Positions 1 through 13,900 of a stretch of 64,000 bases of DNA are shown in pieces. The DNA is from Glandiceps talaboti (taxonomy: Eukaryota; Hemichordata; Enteropneusta; Spengelidae): the NCBI RefSeq assembly GCF_964340395.1, contig NC_135549.1, positions 30,042,832-30,106,831 of the forward strand. Direction: 5' to 3'. The notes under the pieces are model-generated. The model made no database searches and was not told the origin of the DNA. It saw only the letters and a list, made by a program, of their open reading frames with translations. Numbering within the stretch: position 1 is the first letter of the stretch; the number at the start of each line of letters is the position of its first letter. A program made the position numbers and the translations under genes.

Positions 1-162
1 GAATTAAACCAGTCTAATCTAACGCACTTGGGCTCTGCACTTGGGGTTGGTTGTTTCTTGGAGTGGTTGACACTTAGCGGGTACATAAGGCAATTTGGAC
101 CCCGCGATAGAGGAGATAAATACTTGAATAAACAAAAATACTTGAATAAACAACAACAAACA

Positions 163-164
<2 letters not shown>

Positions 165-209
<45 letters not shown>

Positions 210-234
210 GCACACACACACACACACACACACA
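165..234. repeat. (CA)n microsatellite
   Basis: About 35 CA dinucleotides with one CGCG interruption. Confidence 0.95.
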
Positions 235-489
235 CAAAACACTACCCCGAAATAGTCACCAATCATGCCAATGGCGATACCCATAGCTAGGTAATATCAT
301 AACTAGGCAGAGACCATAAGCTCTCTCAGGGTAGATCATTTGTGACCGGCTGCCTCACGATGATATTGTAGATACAGGGTTAGCTCTAGATATGGATGGG
401 GGTTAGTTACTCTGACTAATAACACAACAATAATGGTTTAACCATTATTGTTGTGGCTAATAGCCAAACATGAAAGTCACTAGTCCATG

Positions 490-586
490 GTGTGTGTGTG
501 TGTGTGTGGGGGGGGGGGGGGGTGTCAGAAGTTGAAGTTGACGATTTTTACCTACCGTAACGGTACGGGAGGTATTAAAAGGGGAA

Positions 587-625
<39 letters not shown>

Positions 626-626
626 G
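490..626. repeat. (TG)n with poly-G, then (GTCT)n
   Basis: (TG)9 runs straight into 14-15 G (508-522). After 65 bp of unique sequence comes about nine GTCT units (588-626). Confidence 0.9.
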
Positions 627-724
627 TCATCATTTTCTAAAAATCGGCTTGTTCAATTGTAATGAAATTTGGGATATATAATCTTTAGGGTAATAGCTAG
701 ACCTGATTAGGTTTTGAGCCAGAT

Positions 725-1665
725 TTGTTAATGTTTAATTAGAGAAATTTGCATATTAATGAAATCAACTAATTACGCAATATCTTAAGACTGCATACTT
801 CAATTTCAATATAATTTAGTATATTCGTTAAACATAACAACATACATTTGTCCTATAAAATTCGTTGATGTATCTTACAGCGTTAATGAATAATTTGCAT
901 AATTAATTATTTTTGGTAATTAGGCTATATCTTAAGAATACATACTACAAATTCAACATAATTTAGTACAAACATTAACCATAAGAAAAAACATATGTCC
1001 TATCAAGTTTGTTGATGCACCGTACAGTGTTAATGAATAATTTGCATAATTAATGATTTTCGGTAATTAGGCTATATCTTAAAAATACATACTTCAAATC
1101 AACATAATTTAGTACATACGTTAACCATAAGAAAACACATATGTCCTATCAAGTTTGTTGATGCACCGTACAGTGTTAATGAATAATTTGCATAATTAAT
1201 GATTTTCGGTAATTAGGCTATATCTTAAGAATACATACTTCAATTCCAATATAATTCAGTACACACGTTAACCATAACAATCGCATATGTCCTGTAAAGC
1301 TTGTTGGTGTACCTTTCAGTGTTAATGAATAATTTGCATAATTAATGATTCTTGGTAATTAGGCTATATCTTACGACTGCATACTTCAGTTTCAATATAA
1401 TTCAGTCCATACATTAACCATAACAAATTGTGTATGTCCTATAAAGTTAGTTGATGTACCTTACAGTGTTAATGAATAATTTGCATAATTAATGATTTTC
1501 GGTAATTAGGCTATATCTTAAGACTTCATTAAGCAGTATCATACACTCTTACATACATTAACCTAAGAAATCACGCTTGTCCAAAAAACAAAGCCTGTTA
1601 CCATAGTTTTTTTAGTTTAATGAGTTATTTGCATAATTAGTGATTCCCTTACGGGAGGCATTCAT
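725..1665. repeat. Tandem array with 146-148 bp period, about 6.5 units
   Basis: TTAATGAATAATTTGCATAA recurs at 883, 1030, 1176, 1322, 1469 and, degenerate, about 1617; a degraded unit precedes at about 728. Each unit contains GGTAATTAGGCTATATCTTA and ATGTCCTAT. Units differ by scattered substitutions, with the third and fourth most alike. It follows a (GTCT)n tract at 588-626. Confidence 0.9.
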
Positions 1666-2229
1666 TTTAAATCTGGTTTAGAATTGAAATGGTATCATTT
1701 GTAGGTCATCATTATGCTAAAATCATGAAATATTTATGTTGATCATATGTGTGGACTTTCTGTTAGCAAAAGTACAATATCGTTGCTTTTATATTTGTAT
1801 AAATAGAATGAGACTGTTGTTCACAATTCTATACTGCAACCCTTGTCTAAATCCTCTCTAATCTCAAACTTTGCACACTGATGATTTTTTTCCAATCACA
1901 GTTTTTGATTAGTTTTCCCAGAAAAGCTAAAATATCAAAAGACAAGTACAGTTTCAAAACCCTAAAAAGTTGTAATTTTGACACATTCGCTAGTTTGTCG
2001 TTCGCTGAGGAACGGTGTGATTCAACATTTGGAGTCACCAGTTTGGCTAAAATAGCGCAAATCTGAGTTCATAGAACGCGCATGCGTAGTCATTGCGCCA
2101 CAAATGGAAATGACCACGATATTCTCTTTCATACTTCCAAACCAGAATGTGTGGCTATTTTCCCGAGGTCTAGCTTTTGGAAACACTTTAGGTCGATTCT
2201 TTACTAGGTGCTCTTTGTACTTTTTAGAC

Positions 2230-2337
2230 TTTAATTTATAGAGGGGTTTTCACTTCAGTGATACATTTTAGTGTTTTCTTTCTTTTTTTTAATTTGTATG
2301 GGCCGCTGGCCTGAAATAAATAATAATAATAATAGTA
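2230..2337 (+). mobile_element. Possible 3' end of a non-LTR retroelement
   Basis: TTTGTATGGGCC ... GGCCTGAAATAAA followed by (AAT)n resembles the 3' ends of CR1/L2-like LINEs of marine invertebrates. No reverse transcriptase reading frame is left upstream. Family assignment is from resemblance only. Confidence 0.4.
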
Positions 2338-5300
2338 GTCTAAATGCTAACGAATTCTCTGTATGACGTCACAAACTGGTGTGGTCTAGATGGGACCGGA
2401 AATTACCGGAAGTAATTAATCCATTGGACTGAAAAATGTCATTTTAAGGTGTTTGCAGATGTTTTCTTTAAAGTTTTAAAACCAGAATACGTTTCTTGAA
2501 CAAGTATACCGAATTACCTTTAACCCCATCATGCACTGTAAAGTTATATTATTGGATAAATACCAAGCGATGAGATAATGATTTGACCCAAGTGACGAGG
2601 GAGTGATTTCAGGACAGTCGGTACAAAACACAAGACAAAAGACTTAATATTTGTTTTGGAATCACATTCACATTCGGATCCAAAGATCCATAATCTGTTT
2701 TACAGAATATACCATTTTTACGTACGTTACTTCCTCTAATTTGCAACAAAGTTTATTAAATTTCAATTTTTTGTTAATTTTGTGACTCAGTTTTGGACAT
2801 AGGCTTCATGGCACGGACTACGATTCAATTTTGACAACAGATGTAGATTTATAGTTTTAGTTTGGTTGTATGTGTTTGTATGTTTATGTAACAAGATCAC
2901 ATAAACAAAAGTAATCACAGTTTTACCAGTGGTGGCGCTATGACCTGGTTACATTTAGGTTAGAAAATATTACTATGTTGGAAAACATGCTATTGGCAAA
3001 CTAAAATAGACACAAACTATTATTATTATTAATAGCGAAATGTCTAACAATAGTTTCTAGTTAGTGTCAGTGTTTGCTTGATCTGCCATTGCTGGACGAG
3101 TTCTATTTGCATCAGGTGAGGATCACCAGATGATAATGTGGTATGTGTGTCTGTCTGTGTGTGTGTGTGTGTGGGGGGGGGGGGGTTGCACTGGAGCTCT
3201 TTCCACACAAATTACCTCCCCAAAATTTCCTACATTTTGGTCTACGGCTAGTGGTAAAAACACACACATACTAGTCAAAACACAGAGTAAAATTAAGTTA
3301 CAATTTTATTGTATAAAAAGTACTTTTGTTGTAAGTAGTAAACACTCTTGTACCTGTACATTACAATTACCCATCAAATATGGTTTTAATTCCCAGGAAA
3401 ATTCTAAAATGATGAAAATCACACTTGGAATCTAATTTTTTTCACATACATGATATGACAACAAATATGCATGCAAGTTCACTATGTAGGGTTTTTGGTA
3501 CATGATTCTTTTATATGTAACTCACAAACACTACATAATTATGTCTCTGGTTCATAGGATAGTTATGAAGAAACTCACGACTGTCTCTGAAAAATTGTAA
3601 CTTGAGATATCTAGAATAGTTGTGCAATAGTTCATAGTCTAGATGTTCTCCATGGTTTCAAATCTCAAGATTTCTCTTCACCTCTGTCTAGCTAAATGAG
3701 AAGTCATGAACCAAAAGTTGTTCATGCAAGTGAGTAAACACCCCCCCCCCCCAACAGTTAGAATGATGTGAAGTGTATAAGTAGCATCCTGATATGACAA
3801 ATATACCATATTTGGACATAACTTAACTGTCTCCAATACACTCTAACGTATCATTGGGTAGAATTATGTGATTGATTACCAAAGACATGATAAGAACGGA
3901 TATGTGGGTGGCATCATTTGAATTTGAAATTTCATTTCAGGGCATCATTGAGCTAGACGTGAGAAGAGATTTGAAGTCACAGATAGCCTCTAGACTCACT
4001 AATTCATTGCTTTCATATATGTAGAGACTGAATGAGTTATACCATAGATATCTTAAAAGAGTATACACTATCTGACATTACATTAAAGAAGACTGTATCA
4101 TACATACAGTACATGGAAGAACTACTACATACACCTTTACTTTGTATCTTAGTTTGTGAGATGAAATTGGAAAGTGTCATTATATTCATAACATCTATGC
4201 CCTTGTACCATGTCCATTCAAATACATGTACTTAAATATTGGTTTCAAGAAATATATTAGTTGTCATTTTCACCATAACACAGCAAACTTCATGAACATT
4301 TTACACAAGCTAAAAATTGTTTTCCTTGTAATTTATAGGCCCCTTCACTGAGATAAAAAGCCTGTACTTGTTACTAATTATAATAATGCTGTAGTCAGTT
4401 TGGAATTTAGTTTGTAAGATATGCCCTGTGAGGGCGTCCTAACTCATCGGACTACCCCTTTCAGAGATCGAGAAGGCAAGCATGGCTGAAACAATGCCAC
4501 ACACCGTGCTGTCTACTTTGAAATGGACGACTTTGGAGGACTTTTTCCCCCATCAAAAAATAATGGATTCAACAATCTGATTATGATTTGTATAATTTGA
4601 TGAAAAAAAAAACAGTCATAATTTGCTTATTTATCAAATTTCATACTCGCTGCATTTTGTCTATTACACTCTGTATATATAACTAACTGATTTACTACTT
4701 TTTGTCCGCTGCATTCTCTCTCCTAGGAAAACAAAGAATCTCTTGATGTACACAACAAATGGGTGAAGCATGATAATGACATGGAGTATATTTCTTTTTA
4801 AAAACATAATTTGTTCTATTTACCTTTAACACTAACACTTTAATAGACTATTTTCTGAAAGTAATCAGTACGTTGTTGAATTAATATAAGTGAAAATAAG
4901 AAAAAGTAAAAAATGTGTTTCAACACAAATAAATAAAAAGAAGCTTTGTACAGGTTTATTTACATCCTATGTAAAGATTTGAAGTGACTCGACGGTATTT
5001 AAAATCCACTCAATAGTCTCAGTTGAAACATGTAAAATGAAGTATTCTCGTTTAAAAACAACAACATGATTCGGGATTTTCAGTCACTTTACTGCCATTG
5101 ATTTGAACTATTTGCACTATTTCCTCAAAGCATAGACTTTCGAGTCTATGCTCATATTTAATTCATGCCATTTACTGGGATAAAACAAATATAACATCTT
5201 AGGTTGCCCCCCCCCCCCCCCCCCACTTTCATTTTATGTTCCATATCACTTGACTCATTCAACACTGAAATATATCATCTTGAAAAACGAAATTTTGTTA

Positions 5301-6100
5301 ATGGCGCCCTCTACGGCCAAAATAACAAAAAATTACAACTTCACTCATGGTAAGATGACGCTACAACTAGTACAAGCGTGAACTCTTCTAGAAGTACTGG
5401 TTATAAAATATCTACTGAAATGTTGAATGCAAAACAAACAATCTTCATTTCAATCATGCAAACATGGTCACATTGACTTGATTATATATTCCTGCATGAA
5501 AACAATTTGTTTTACTTCTGAATAATGTTTGTACTCGTATATCTGTACATTGTATTTTAAGATCTCATGCAGTGAAGTTAGCAATAAATCCTTCCTTTAA
5601 TCCTACTGATGAATTCTTCATACTTGTTTCACCAGCTGAAAACATTGCCCCTAGAGGGCGCTGTACTAGTTCCATAGGTTGTTGTACTGGTAAGCCTCTA
5701 GTGGGTACTATATCTGATGTTAATTTTGTCACTGTACTGGTAAGTATGTTGTACACTATTACAAACTTAACACAAATGATGACTAGGGTATGTATAACTT
5801 TGATATCATTTGATGGTCTCTTTACAATTTTCAAAATTGCAAATCATGGAGAGAAGAGTAGCAAATAGCAAGCTCACTCTTCTGGCACACAACACAATTA
5901 CTTTTAAATGAATAGCACTACTCCTATCTTTAGCTTTACATCAACTGGAACTGCCAAGCTCTATTATACAGTCAGTTTGCTATTCTATGTTCCTGCCTGT
6001 TAAGTTGATGGTGATGTATAACATTTACTGCACATACATATCATAGGAGGGTTTCACAAACCAACCATATCAGCCTTTGGCTTTGTACGACAACTTAGTG
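2338..6100. other. Intergenic / FGD 3' flank, no gene seen
   Basis: I see no exon with family similarity here. It holds (TG)n plus poly-G at 3147-3186, poly-C at 3741-3752 and 5207-5224, and several short inverted or A/T-rich stretches. The part nearest 6.2 kb is probably FGD 3' UTR. TTTATT at 4955-4960 (AATAAA on the minus strand) is one possible but distant poly(A) signal. Confidence 0.5.
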
Positions 6101-6114
6101 TAAATGACAGTCTT

Positions 6115-6115
<1 letters not shown>

Positions 6116-6189
<74 letters not shown>
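6116..6189. repeat. (GT)n microsatellite in the FGD 3' UTR
   Basis: About 37 uninterrupted GT units, 22 bp beyond the FGD stop codon, so the mRNA should carry a (CA)n run there. CA runs can bind hnRNP L-type proteins; whether that matters here is unknown. Confidence 0.9.
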
Positions 6190-6192
<3 letters not shown>

Positions 6193-6211
6193 AAAGTTAT
6201 AAGCACAGTTA

Positions 6212-7912
6212 TCATGATGTAACTGATGGTTTACTGTATATCTTGATCATTTCCATCCACCTGAAACAAGATACAGACATCAGAAATTAGACAGATGGTT
6301 TCATATTCAACAAATATATATTTTTTTTGCAAACAAAATAAAGAGATCAGCAAAGTCAATCCAACAAAAAACCAAACAACAAATGACTAAGTGAATATGA
6401 CAAGTGCACATGTATGTTTTCTATGATCTATCTATTTTCTTTAATTCAAGCCCATGAAATGTAAACTGTCTTTTTTTCAGTTATGTAATACTTAAAGTTT
6501 TGAGTTGTCAATTGTAAGTGATGGTTATGTGCACATTAGTAAGTAGAATACTGTTGGTTCATTTTAAATATGCAGCAAAATCTACATCCCCCAAAACATA
6601 TACAGTCAGTTTGTGTCCCTTTAAAGTAAATAAAATTCACACAAAACAACTTGAAGTGATATTTGACAGTTTGATATTTACATAAAGCTATCTGTTCATC
6701 ATCATACTCACTCATTTTTCTTGGCTTCATTTGAAGCTGACAGATAGTGACAAGTTTTCTTGTACATGATTTTAAAACAGTTCTTTCTCTCTATGCCATC
6801 CTCTTCTGTAATGTCATGCACTTTATAACAACTCAATGGTACCGATAGGAATGGATTGATGTCCTGAAATTAAACACCAAACACTAGTGTCAGGATACTA
6901 CCAAGTCAAGATTTGTACAGATACCATTACCTAAAGACAACACTAGTAAGTGGACTATCTGTAGGTTTGACATTACATTGTAAAAACCAGGGATCCAATC
7001 ACAGTTCTCACAGCAGGGTTATCTTATCAGTGGAGCCACAGACAATTAAGAAGATATATTTGCCTGTGGTGGAGCATATATGTAGATAACATGTTTGTAT
7101 TTATTCTGACTATCTTTGTCCATACAACACTGGTCTACCATTATCGACATTTCAATATTTTTAATATCCACATCTCATTTCACTTATGATGAGTGAAGTG
7201 TAATTATACATTTTTGCGCCATTAACATGTAATATGCCATATTCTGATTATCAGAGAAATAAAACATTTCCTGGTTTGGCCACTAGGAGTGCTGTTTGTA
7301 AGCTGTTTTAGAACTGGAAGTGAGGGCTAGAGTAGTTGAGAACAGTGGTGTAGTGACAGCAGACACAAACAAAGATACCTCCCCTTTCCATATTGTTCTT
7401 GCTGTATCATTTTATTAGTGACTACCAGTAATGAAAACGTGCCTAATTTCTACTGTAATGTTCTTTAAAGAACACATTGAATTCTTTTACCCATACTTTG
7501 TTCACAGCTTTGTATGATTGTCATATGATCAGCAGCCAGGACCAAATGTTTTAACCCTCACTTTGCCAAATCTGGGGCACCCTCTTGCAATACATACATG
7601 AAATACGACCATATCTTCAGTAACCGGAATATGCTGTGATTTGCTATCAATCAGTCTGTGGTCAGCAGATATACAGGTAATCACAATGAGATGTACAAAT
7701 GTATACTATAATATACATATATATCACTGTACCTGTTTGGCTCTGTTAAAATGCATAGCCATGTTAGAAATGACTACCCATCTCTTTGACCATTGTTTTC
7801 TTCCTAGTCCATCAGTTATAGATTGGTGTAGGTGACCACTATAGTTTATCTCTTCTTCTTCTTCTACTTTAGTTTTCTCCTCTTCAAATTTCTCTTCTGC
7901 ATCCTGTGAATC
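6212..7912 (-). CDS. FGD gene, exons 18-20: second pleckstrin-homology domain and C-terminus
   Basis: Exon 18 (840-899) begins with a charged, glutamate-rich linker. It then starts PH2 at [20 protein letters not shown] and continues WSKRWVVIS. Exon 19 (900-950) gives [20 protein letters not shown] and [20 protein letters not shown]. Exon 20 is only 49 coding bases and supplies the final helix [15 protein letters not shown] before TGA at 6212-6214; W951 is the invariant PH tryptophan. The exon 19 donor AATGA|GTGAGT contains an in-frame TGA, so intron retention would stop the protein right after E950 and remove this helix. The 3' UTR downstream contains a long (CA)n tract on the mRNA strand. 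Confidence 0.85.
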
Positions 7913-10900
7913 CTGTACAAATAAATGGTAACCACTGTCATATATACATCATCAAGCATAGAGAAAAACTGACAGAAGTTTGAAATTCTTGCTGTATGTC
8001 TTATCCTGGTTTTTACAACTTGCAAAAAAAGACCAGTGCATTTACTTCAATGAAATAAGTATCACTGTCATAAACATGAAGCATAGAGGAAAACTGACAC
8101 TTATCACAGGAGCTGGTTTTATACAACTCGTAATAAAATGTATATGGCCAGTGTATTAACTTTGTTTCAGTGAAATTAGCTACAAGATTGACAAATTAGG
8201 TAAAGACAACAAGAAAACTGATACAAAAAACAGTGAGTACCTCTAATGTAGGTTCACACATCAGTTTGTTTATATTTGTGGGAATCAGTTAGTTGACATG
8301 TTGATGCACTACATGGAGTACCAGCTGGTGTATTTCAATTTAACTTGATTATTATTATCATGCATAGCATTCTAATCTGTAAACAGAGTTATGGGATCAA
8401 TGTGTTTATGCTTTGACTAGTTACTGACACTACCGATAATAACATTATTGTTGTTTTTTTTGCATGAACCTCGCCTCCGTCCTGATTGTCACAAACAAGT
8501 ACACACACTGTATTTTATTTGTGGGTTATATCTCCCCATACATCTCCCTATATGACAACGAAAGTCATTCAATATTATGTTGTGTATGGTTAGTCAATAG
8601 TATTGCAATCTTGGGTGGCTGTTATCATGATTTTACAATAAAGAACAGAGAAAAGATCAACATGCACTGGTTACCATATAAATACTTGGTTGGGTTGGGG
8701 TGGGGGAGAGTATGTTACTCTTTGTAATTTACAATGTGCAAAAATAGTTTGTTTGTGATCAATGTTGACATATCAGTTAGTTTAATATCTTACTAACTGA
8801 TCCCAGAGTGGCAGGGCTTGAAATTAACAGTAGTCCCATGCCCACAGACTACCAATACTTGCCATGGGACTACCATAATTTGCAGCTGGTAGCCCACTCA
8901 GGCAACCACTGATTATGCAATGATTGAAAGGATGGAAGATTTATAGACATAAAAGTATTTTAATTACACATATTTCCAATAGAGGAACTCTGTTTTCAGT
9001 TCAGGAATGTGGGACTATTGGTCACCATCTTTTGGCTACCACTTTCTGAAATTGGTAGCCCACTGTTCAAGTCCAAAGTGTGAAATGTTTTATTATGTTG
9101 TAGGACTGATATAAGTCAGGTAAACATACACACTGTCAAGTAGTCAAGTACAGGAGGACATATTACCTACCTGTTCATCTGTACTAGATTTGCTGTCTTC
9201 TTTGATGAGTTTCCTTTCTTTTTGTAGAATGTTGTAGCAGACTGCGTCTACTCTATTGAGTTTGTTATCATCATATAAAAGTCTGGCTTTGTAGTTAGAA
9301 CACTTATGACACACCACCTGATAATGACAAGGTCAGAGACATGAGTATTGGCTGGTAAGGTTTGTATAATACTAGAACATTGACACATTTACAAATTCAC
9401 ATGTATGACCAGTCTTATATATCTACAATCATTATGGTTTTGTACTGTACTGTACTGCACTGCACTGCACTGTACTGTACTGTACCATATTGAACTACAT
9501 GTAGTCTGTACTGTACTGTACTGTACTGTACTGTACTGTACTGTGCTGCACTGTACTAGTCTGTACTGCACTACACTGTACTGCACGGGACTCAACTGCA
9601 GCGTAGTATAATGTAGTGCAGTGTGGTGTGTAGTGTAGTGCACTGTGGTGTTGTGTAGTGTATTGCACTGTTCTACAAAGTACTGTATTATACTGTAGTT
9701 ACTGTACTGCACATGCAAATTATTATAATGCAGTCTTGACTGTTTAACATGGTGTTCTACGTGAAAGCACTGCACTGCACCGTACAGCACTGCACTAGCT
9801 ATACTGGACTATATTGTATTGTAGTTGTATATAAAAAATTGATTGTAGTGAACAATACTGTTTGTGTACTGTGTTGTGCTGTATAAGTATTGTACTCCAG
9901 TGTAGTACTATACTGTCATGTACTGCAATATACATACATATACTGAAGTGTTCTGTACTGAACTATACTACTACTCTGTAATGTTGATATAATGTGTAAA
10001 ACATGCAATTCTCTGTCCTCACCAGACCACATGCTCTACAATGATGACGTCTTCTCTTGATGGGATGGAATGGTGAAGCACATCTCATACACTGCGATGT
10101 TTCGTCATCTCTGACCCACTTAGGTGCTCTCTTCCCTAACCGGCTGATTAGGTCCTAACACAAGACAAGACAAGAAATTGATGCTTCATGACAGCGTTCA
10201 ACTCAGCCTCAATTCTATTTAACATAACAAACTCGTACATCTATATGTTCTTGAAATGTTACGTATATACACAAAATGAAAAATATTTGGCTACGTTTCT
10301 CATAGTACAGATATACACTGTATGAGTAATTGTTGTAATGTAGAGTTTTTGACAAATTAATATAATAATAATATTATGTGAAATGAGACTTGAGATAATT
10401 TCACTGTCAATAAATTATAGTCTGTACAGTATGACGTGATGGGGCACCCTCACACATTGGTCATCAGGTATGGAGCAACATGCTGTATCTCACAGTCTCA
10501 ATGAGTTACTGCTGGCAAATGATATTGAAATGCAAATGATCACAGTTAATGTTATCGAAGAGTAACCTCAGCTATGGCTCTGTTCATTATTACAATGTAA
10601 TCAAAGACAACAATTATAGTTACATTTAGTTTATTTTGTATCAGTACTACAGATGCACTACATAGACAGACACTTGCTCTGTCCGCAATACATGTAGTAA
10701 ACATATCTTGTGAACTATACAGAGGAGAAAGTCATCTAATGAAAGTTTATAAATCTCATATTGAATGAAGATTAAAAGTCACTTGAGGAAAACAGTTGAC
10801 TGGCAAAGCTATAGAAAAAGTTGGTCATGAACAACAGGAAAATCCAATCCCATGACTCAACTGATAAAATACAGACAACATGCCGGGATACTAACATTAG

Positions 10901-13900
10901 ACTCTAATACTTACATCTTCTTCATTCTGTATGGTGCTATATTTTTTCTCATATTCAGCAATGGCTTCAGTAATGGCCTAGACAGAGAAATAGAAATACT
11001 GGTAAGTAAATACTAAGGGAGTCTGATTGATGTGAACTTGTACGAACACTTGATTGTAAATCATTCATTGTATAAACTAGATACTGATAGCAATGCCATG
11101 GAACTTAAAAGGAATTAAGATTTCCTAAATGGCAGTTCAATGTACATTTGTAGTCTAGATACCAACACGGTTTGTAAGTAAACCACCATATAGGAACTAG
11201 ACTCGTTCAATGAGCATAGCATAGCAGTATATTATGAATCATTATTTTTTATGAACTTTTGGAATAAAAAGACTAATTTTTGGACCATATTCTTGCTCTA
11301 AATCCTTGGTTGTATTATGGGCTAATATTTGACCATGAATGAATTTATGAATGAATGAATTAATGGATGGATGGATGGATAGATGGATAGATGGATGAAT
11401 GGATGGATGGATGGATGGATGGATAAAATAAATGGATGGATGGATGGATGGATGAATGAATGAATAAATGTATGAATGAGTAGATGAATGAATGGATGAA
11501 TGGATTAACAAACCTCAATCCATTCTGTCTTCTCTTCATCAGAACTGGCCTGAAATTCAATAACTTTCTGTCGACTACTTAGTCGAAATATTCTATCACT
11601 ATCACCGACATTGGCAACCTGAATAAACAAGGATCACAACAAATAGAAAAAACATGTCACATATTTAGTTTGACAAACATTTACATAAATGACATATGAG
11701 AGGTCAGCTTTATTTCTCCTTTAGAAAACTTGGAAAACGTTCATGAAGATTCAACACCAGGACTTTGAATGCATGACACTGTTTGTATTGAGAACATTAT
11801 ATAACATACACACATTTCATTATTAAGTGTGTATGTAAGCTTAAAAGTACACATTCAATAACCACATAAGTTGAATCTAATCAGTTCCATGTATGTACAC
11901 AGATTAAGTTGTTGCCTGTATGTACACTTTGTTTACATTTAATTTTAATACTTTTCTATTCAACATCAGGTACATACAGGTTTAATCAACAGATGGTGGT
12001 ATTTATTACCAAATTTCATCATTATTCTTCAAATTGTAAAAATAAAATAAACAGTTGTGATGTTCATGTCCAAGTGTACTGGTATCTGGGTGAGAAGGCT
12101 AACTGAAGTCAATACACAAATCACAAATTAACATATACTACATTTTTGGTGATAGAATTAGTGACTTGCATGTACAACTTGCTCGGAGACTACAGAATCT
12201 GTAGTGTGAAACCCAATATATGATATTTTTTAAAGTTTGGAGTAAATGCAACCCTACACCAACACTGGCCCAGATTTCAATGTGTTAACAGTTTCTAATC
12301 AGATAAAACCTCAAACAACCATACATATACATCTACTATCAACACACTTTTTTTCTATAAACAATCACAATTTTCACTTAAAAGTTGATATTATTATTAA
12401 ACTCAACTATAGCTTGGTGTACATGCAAACTTAGCACACCTGAATAGGCAGACAATGTAGCCTAATGTTTTCAATGTGATATCCCACCTAGCAACCACTC
12501 TTAGTCAGAAGGTAACTCTATTTTTCTACAAACACTATATGGGTAATGATAAATTTCACTAGGTTAAACAGAGTTGTAAGGAGAGACAGAACAGACATAC
12601 AAATACGCATATTTGCATGCCCTGTATATTTCTACATATAATGAGACAATTAAGCAATAAACCACCCCCTGGGGATGGTATACCAAGAGGTTTTGACCAG
12701 TGAACGAAATATATGCACGAGCGATAGCGAGTGCATATATTGAGTTCACTGGTCAAAACCGAGTGGTATACCTTCCCCAGGGGGTGGTTTATCGCTATTA
12801 TATTATACCAGTATATTGAAAATATCGGAAACAAGATAAGAACTAACGTTTTCTCGTTTCATATGCGCCCCTGTGGCTAATTTGCATAACAATAACGCTG
12901 CTTTCAAGACAGCTGATCTTGGCCTCAACGTGAACGTCGTGCAGCGACTGGATTTATTTTACCTGCGAATCGTTTCTAGGGATAATCTGTACATTGATCG
13001 GCTCATTAAAAGTGCACAGTGATGAATAAACAACCTGTTTGACTCAAGGTATAAACTTGAAGTGGTTTATTGAATACAGCATGCTTCGATCGTTCCCGGC
13101 CGAATTCGCGACTCGGTGAAGTGATAGACAGGTTGATATTTACAATGTATTTATATTACTGGAAGTTACGTCGGTAGATTTTCGGGTTTGAGGATTTCCC
13201 TCTCGGATTGATGACTGATACTCTAGGACAGGATCCCAGAAAAATTTCTATTTAGATTAATGGTAAGTCGGCCAGTGTAAGTTCTTTCACTTGCTTCATT
13301 TTTATGACAGGACAGGACAGCTCACCAATGTTTCCACTCCAACTGGCCGCGCCGCGCCGAGGTGGGACCGATTTCGTGCATGCCTTGACCTATAGTACAT
13401 GTAGTAGGCGATGATTTGAACAAATACGCGATGACTTGGTTGCTTTCGAAATTTCCTTCAATAATTTCTCATAAAATATTGTCTCATTGAGAGAAAATCC
13501 TCCTCTGACAATTCGAAGAGTTCACTATCAGTATCACGGCGGACTACAACTCAACGCTCGTAGACGAACAAAATTTGGACGCGTGCCAGCAGTGCATTAT
13601 CGTACCAGCAGTGCATTATCACTCGTTTTAGACGCGCTAGTTCGATGTCTAGACCAATCAGATCCCTCGATTTCCACCATCAATATACTGGTATAATATA
13701 ATTGTCATTTTAGCATAGATATACGGACAATCCAAACACACGCATACCTACGTGCCCTCGATTATATATGGGGTAATAATTTGATGTATGCACACAAGAC
13801 ACACATACATGACATCCATACATACCTGCATGCCTTGTAGGTCCATCTTGGCTCTGACATGATATCTGGCATTATTAACTATCTTAACATGTACACTACA

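Noticed and set aside
6712-6730. End of the FGD protein at the TGA just after exon 19
   Set aside because: That TGA is part of a good GTGAGT donor, and the next exon restores the invariant PH-domain tryptophan (WMEMI), so splicing to 6260 is the better model.
9389-9790. 133-codon open frame rich in Q, Y, V and S
   Set aside because: Translation of the (CTGTA)n satellite; open on the other strand as well.
13487-13696. Open frame of 69 codons
   Set aside because: Lies inside the inverted-repeat element 12798-13701 and shows no domain or codon signal.
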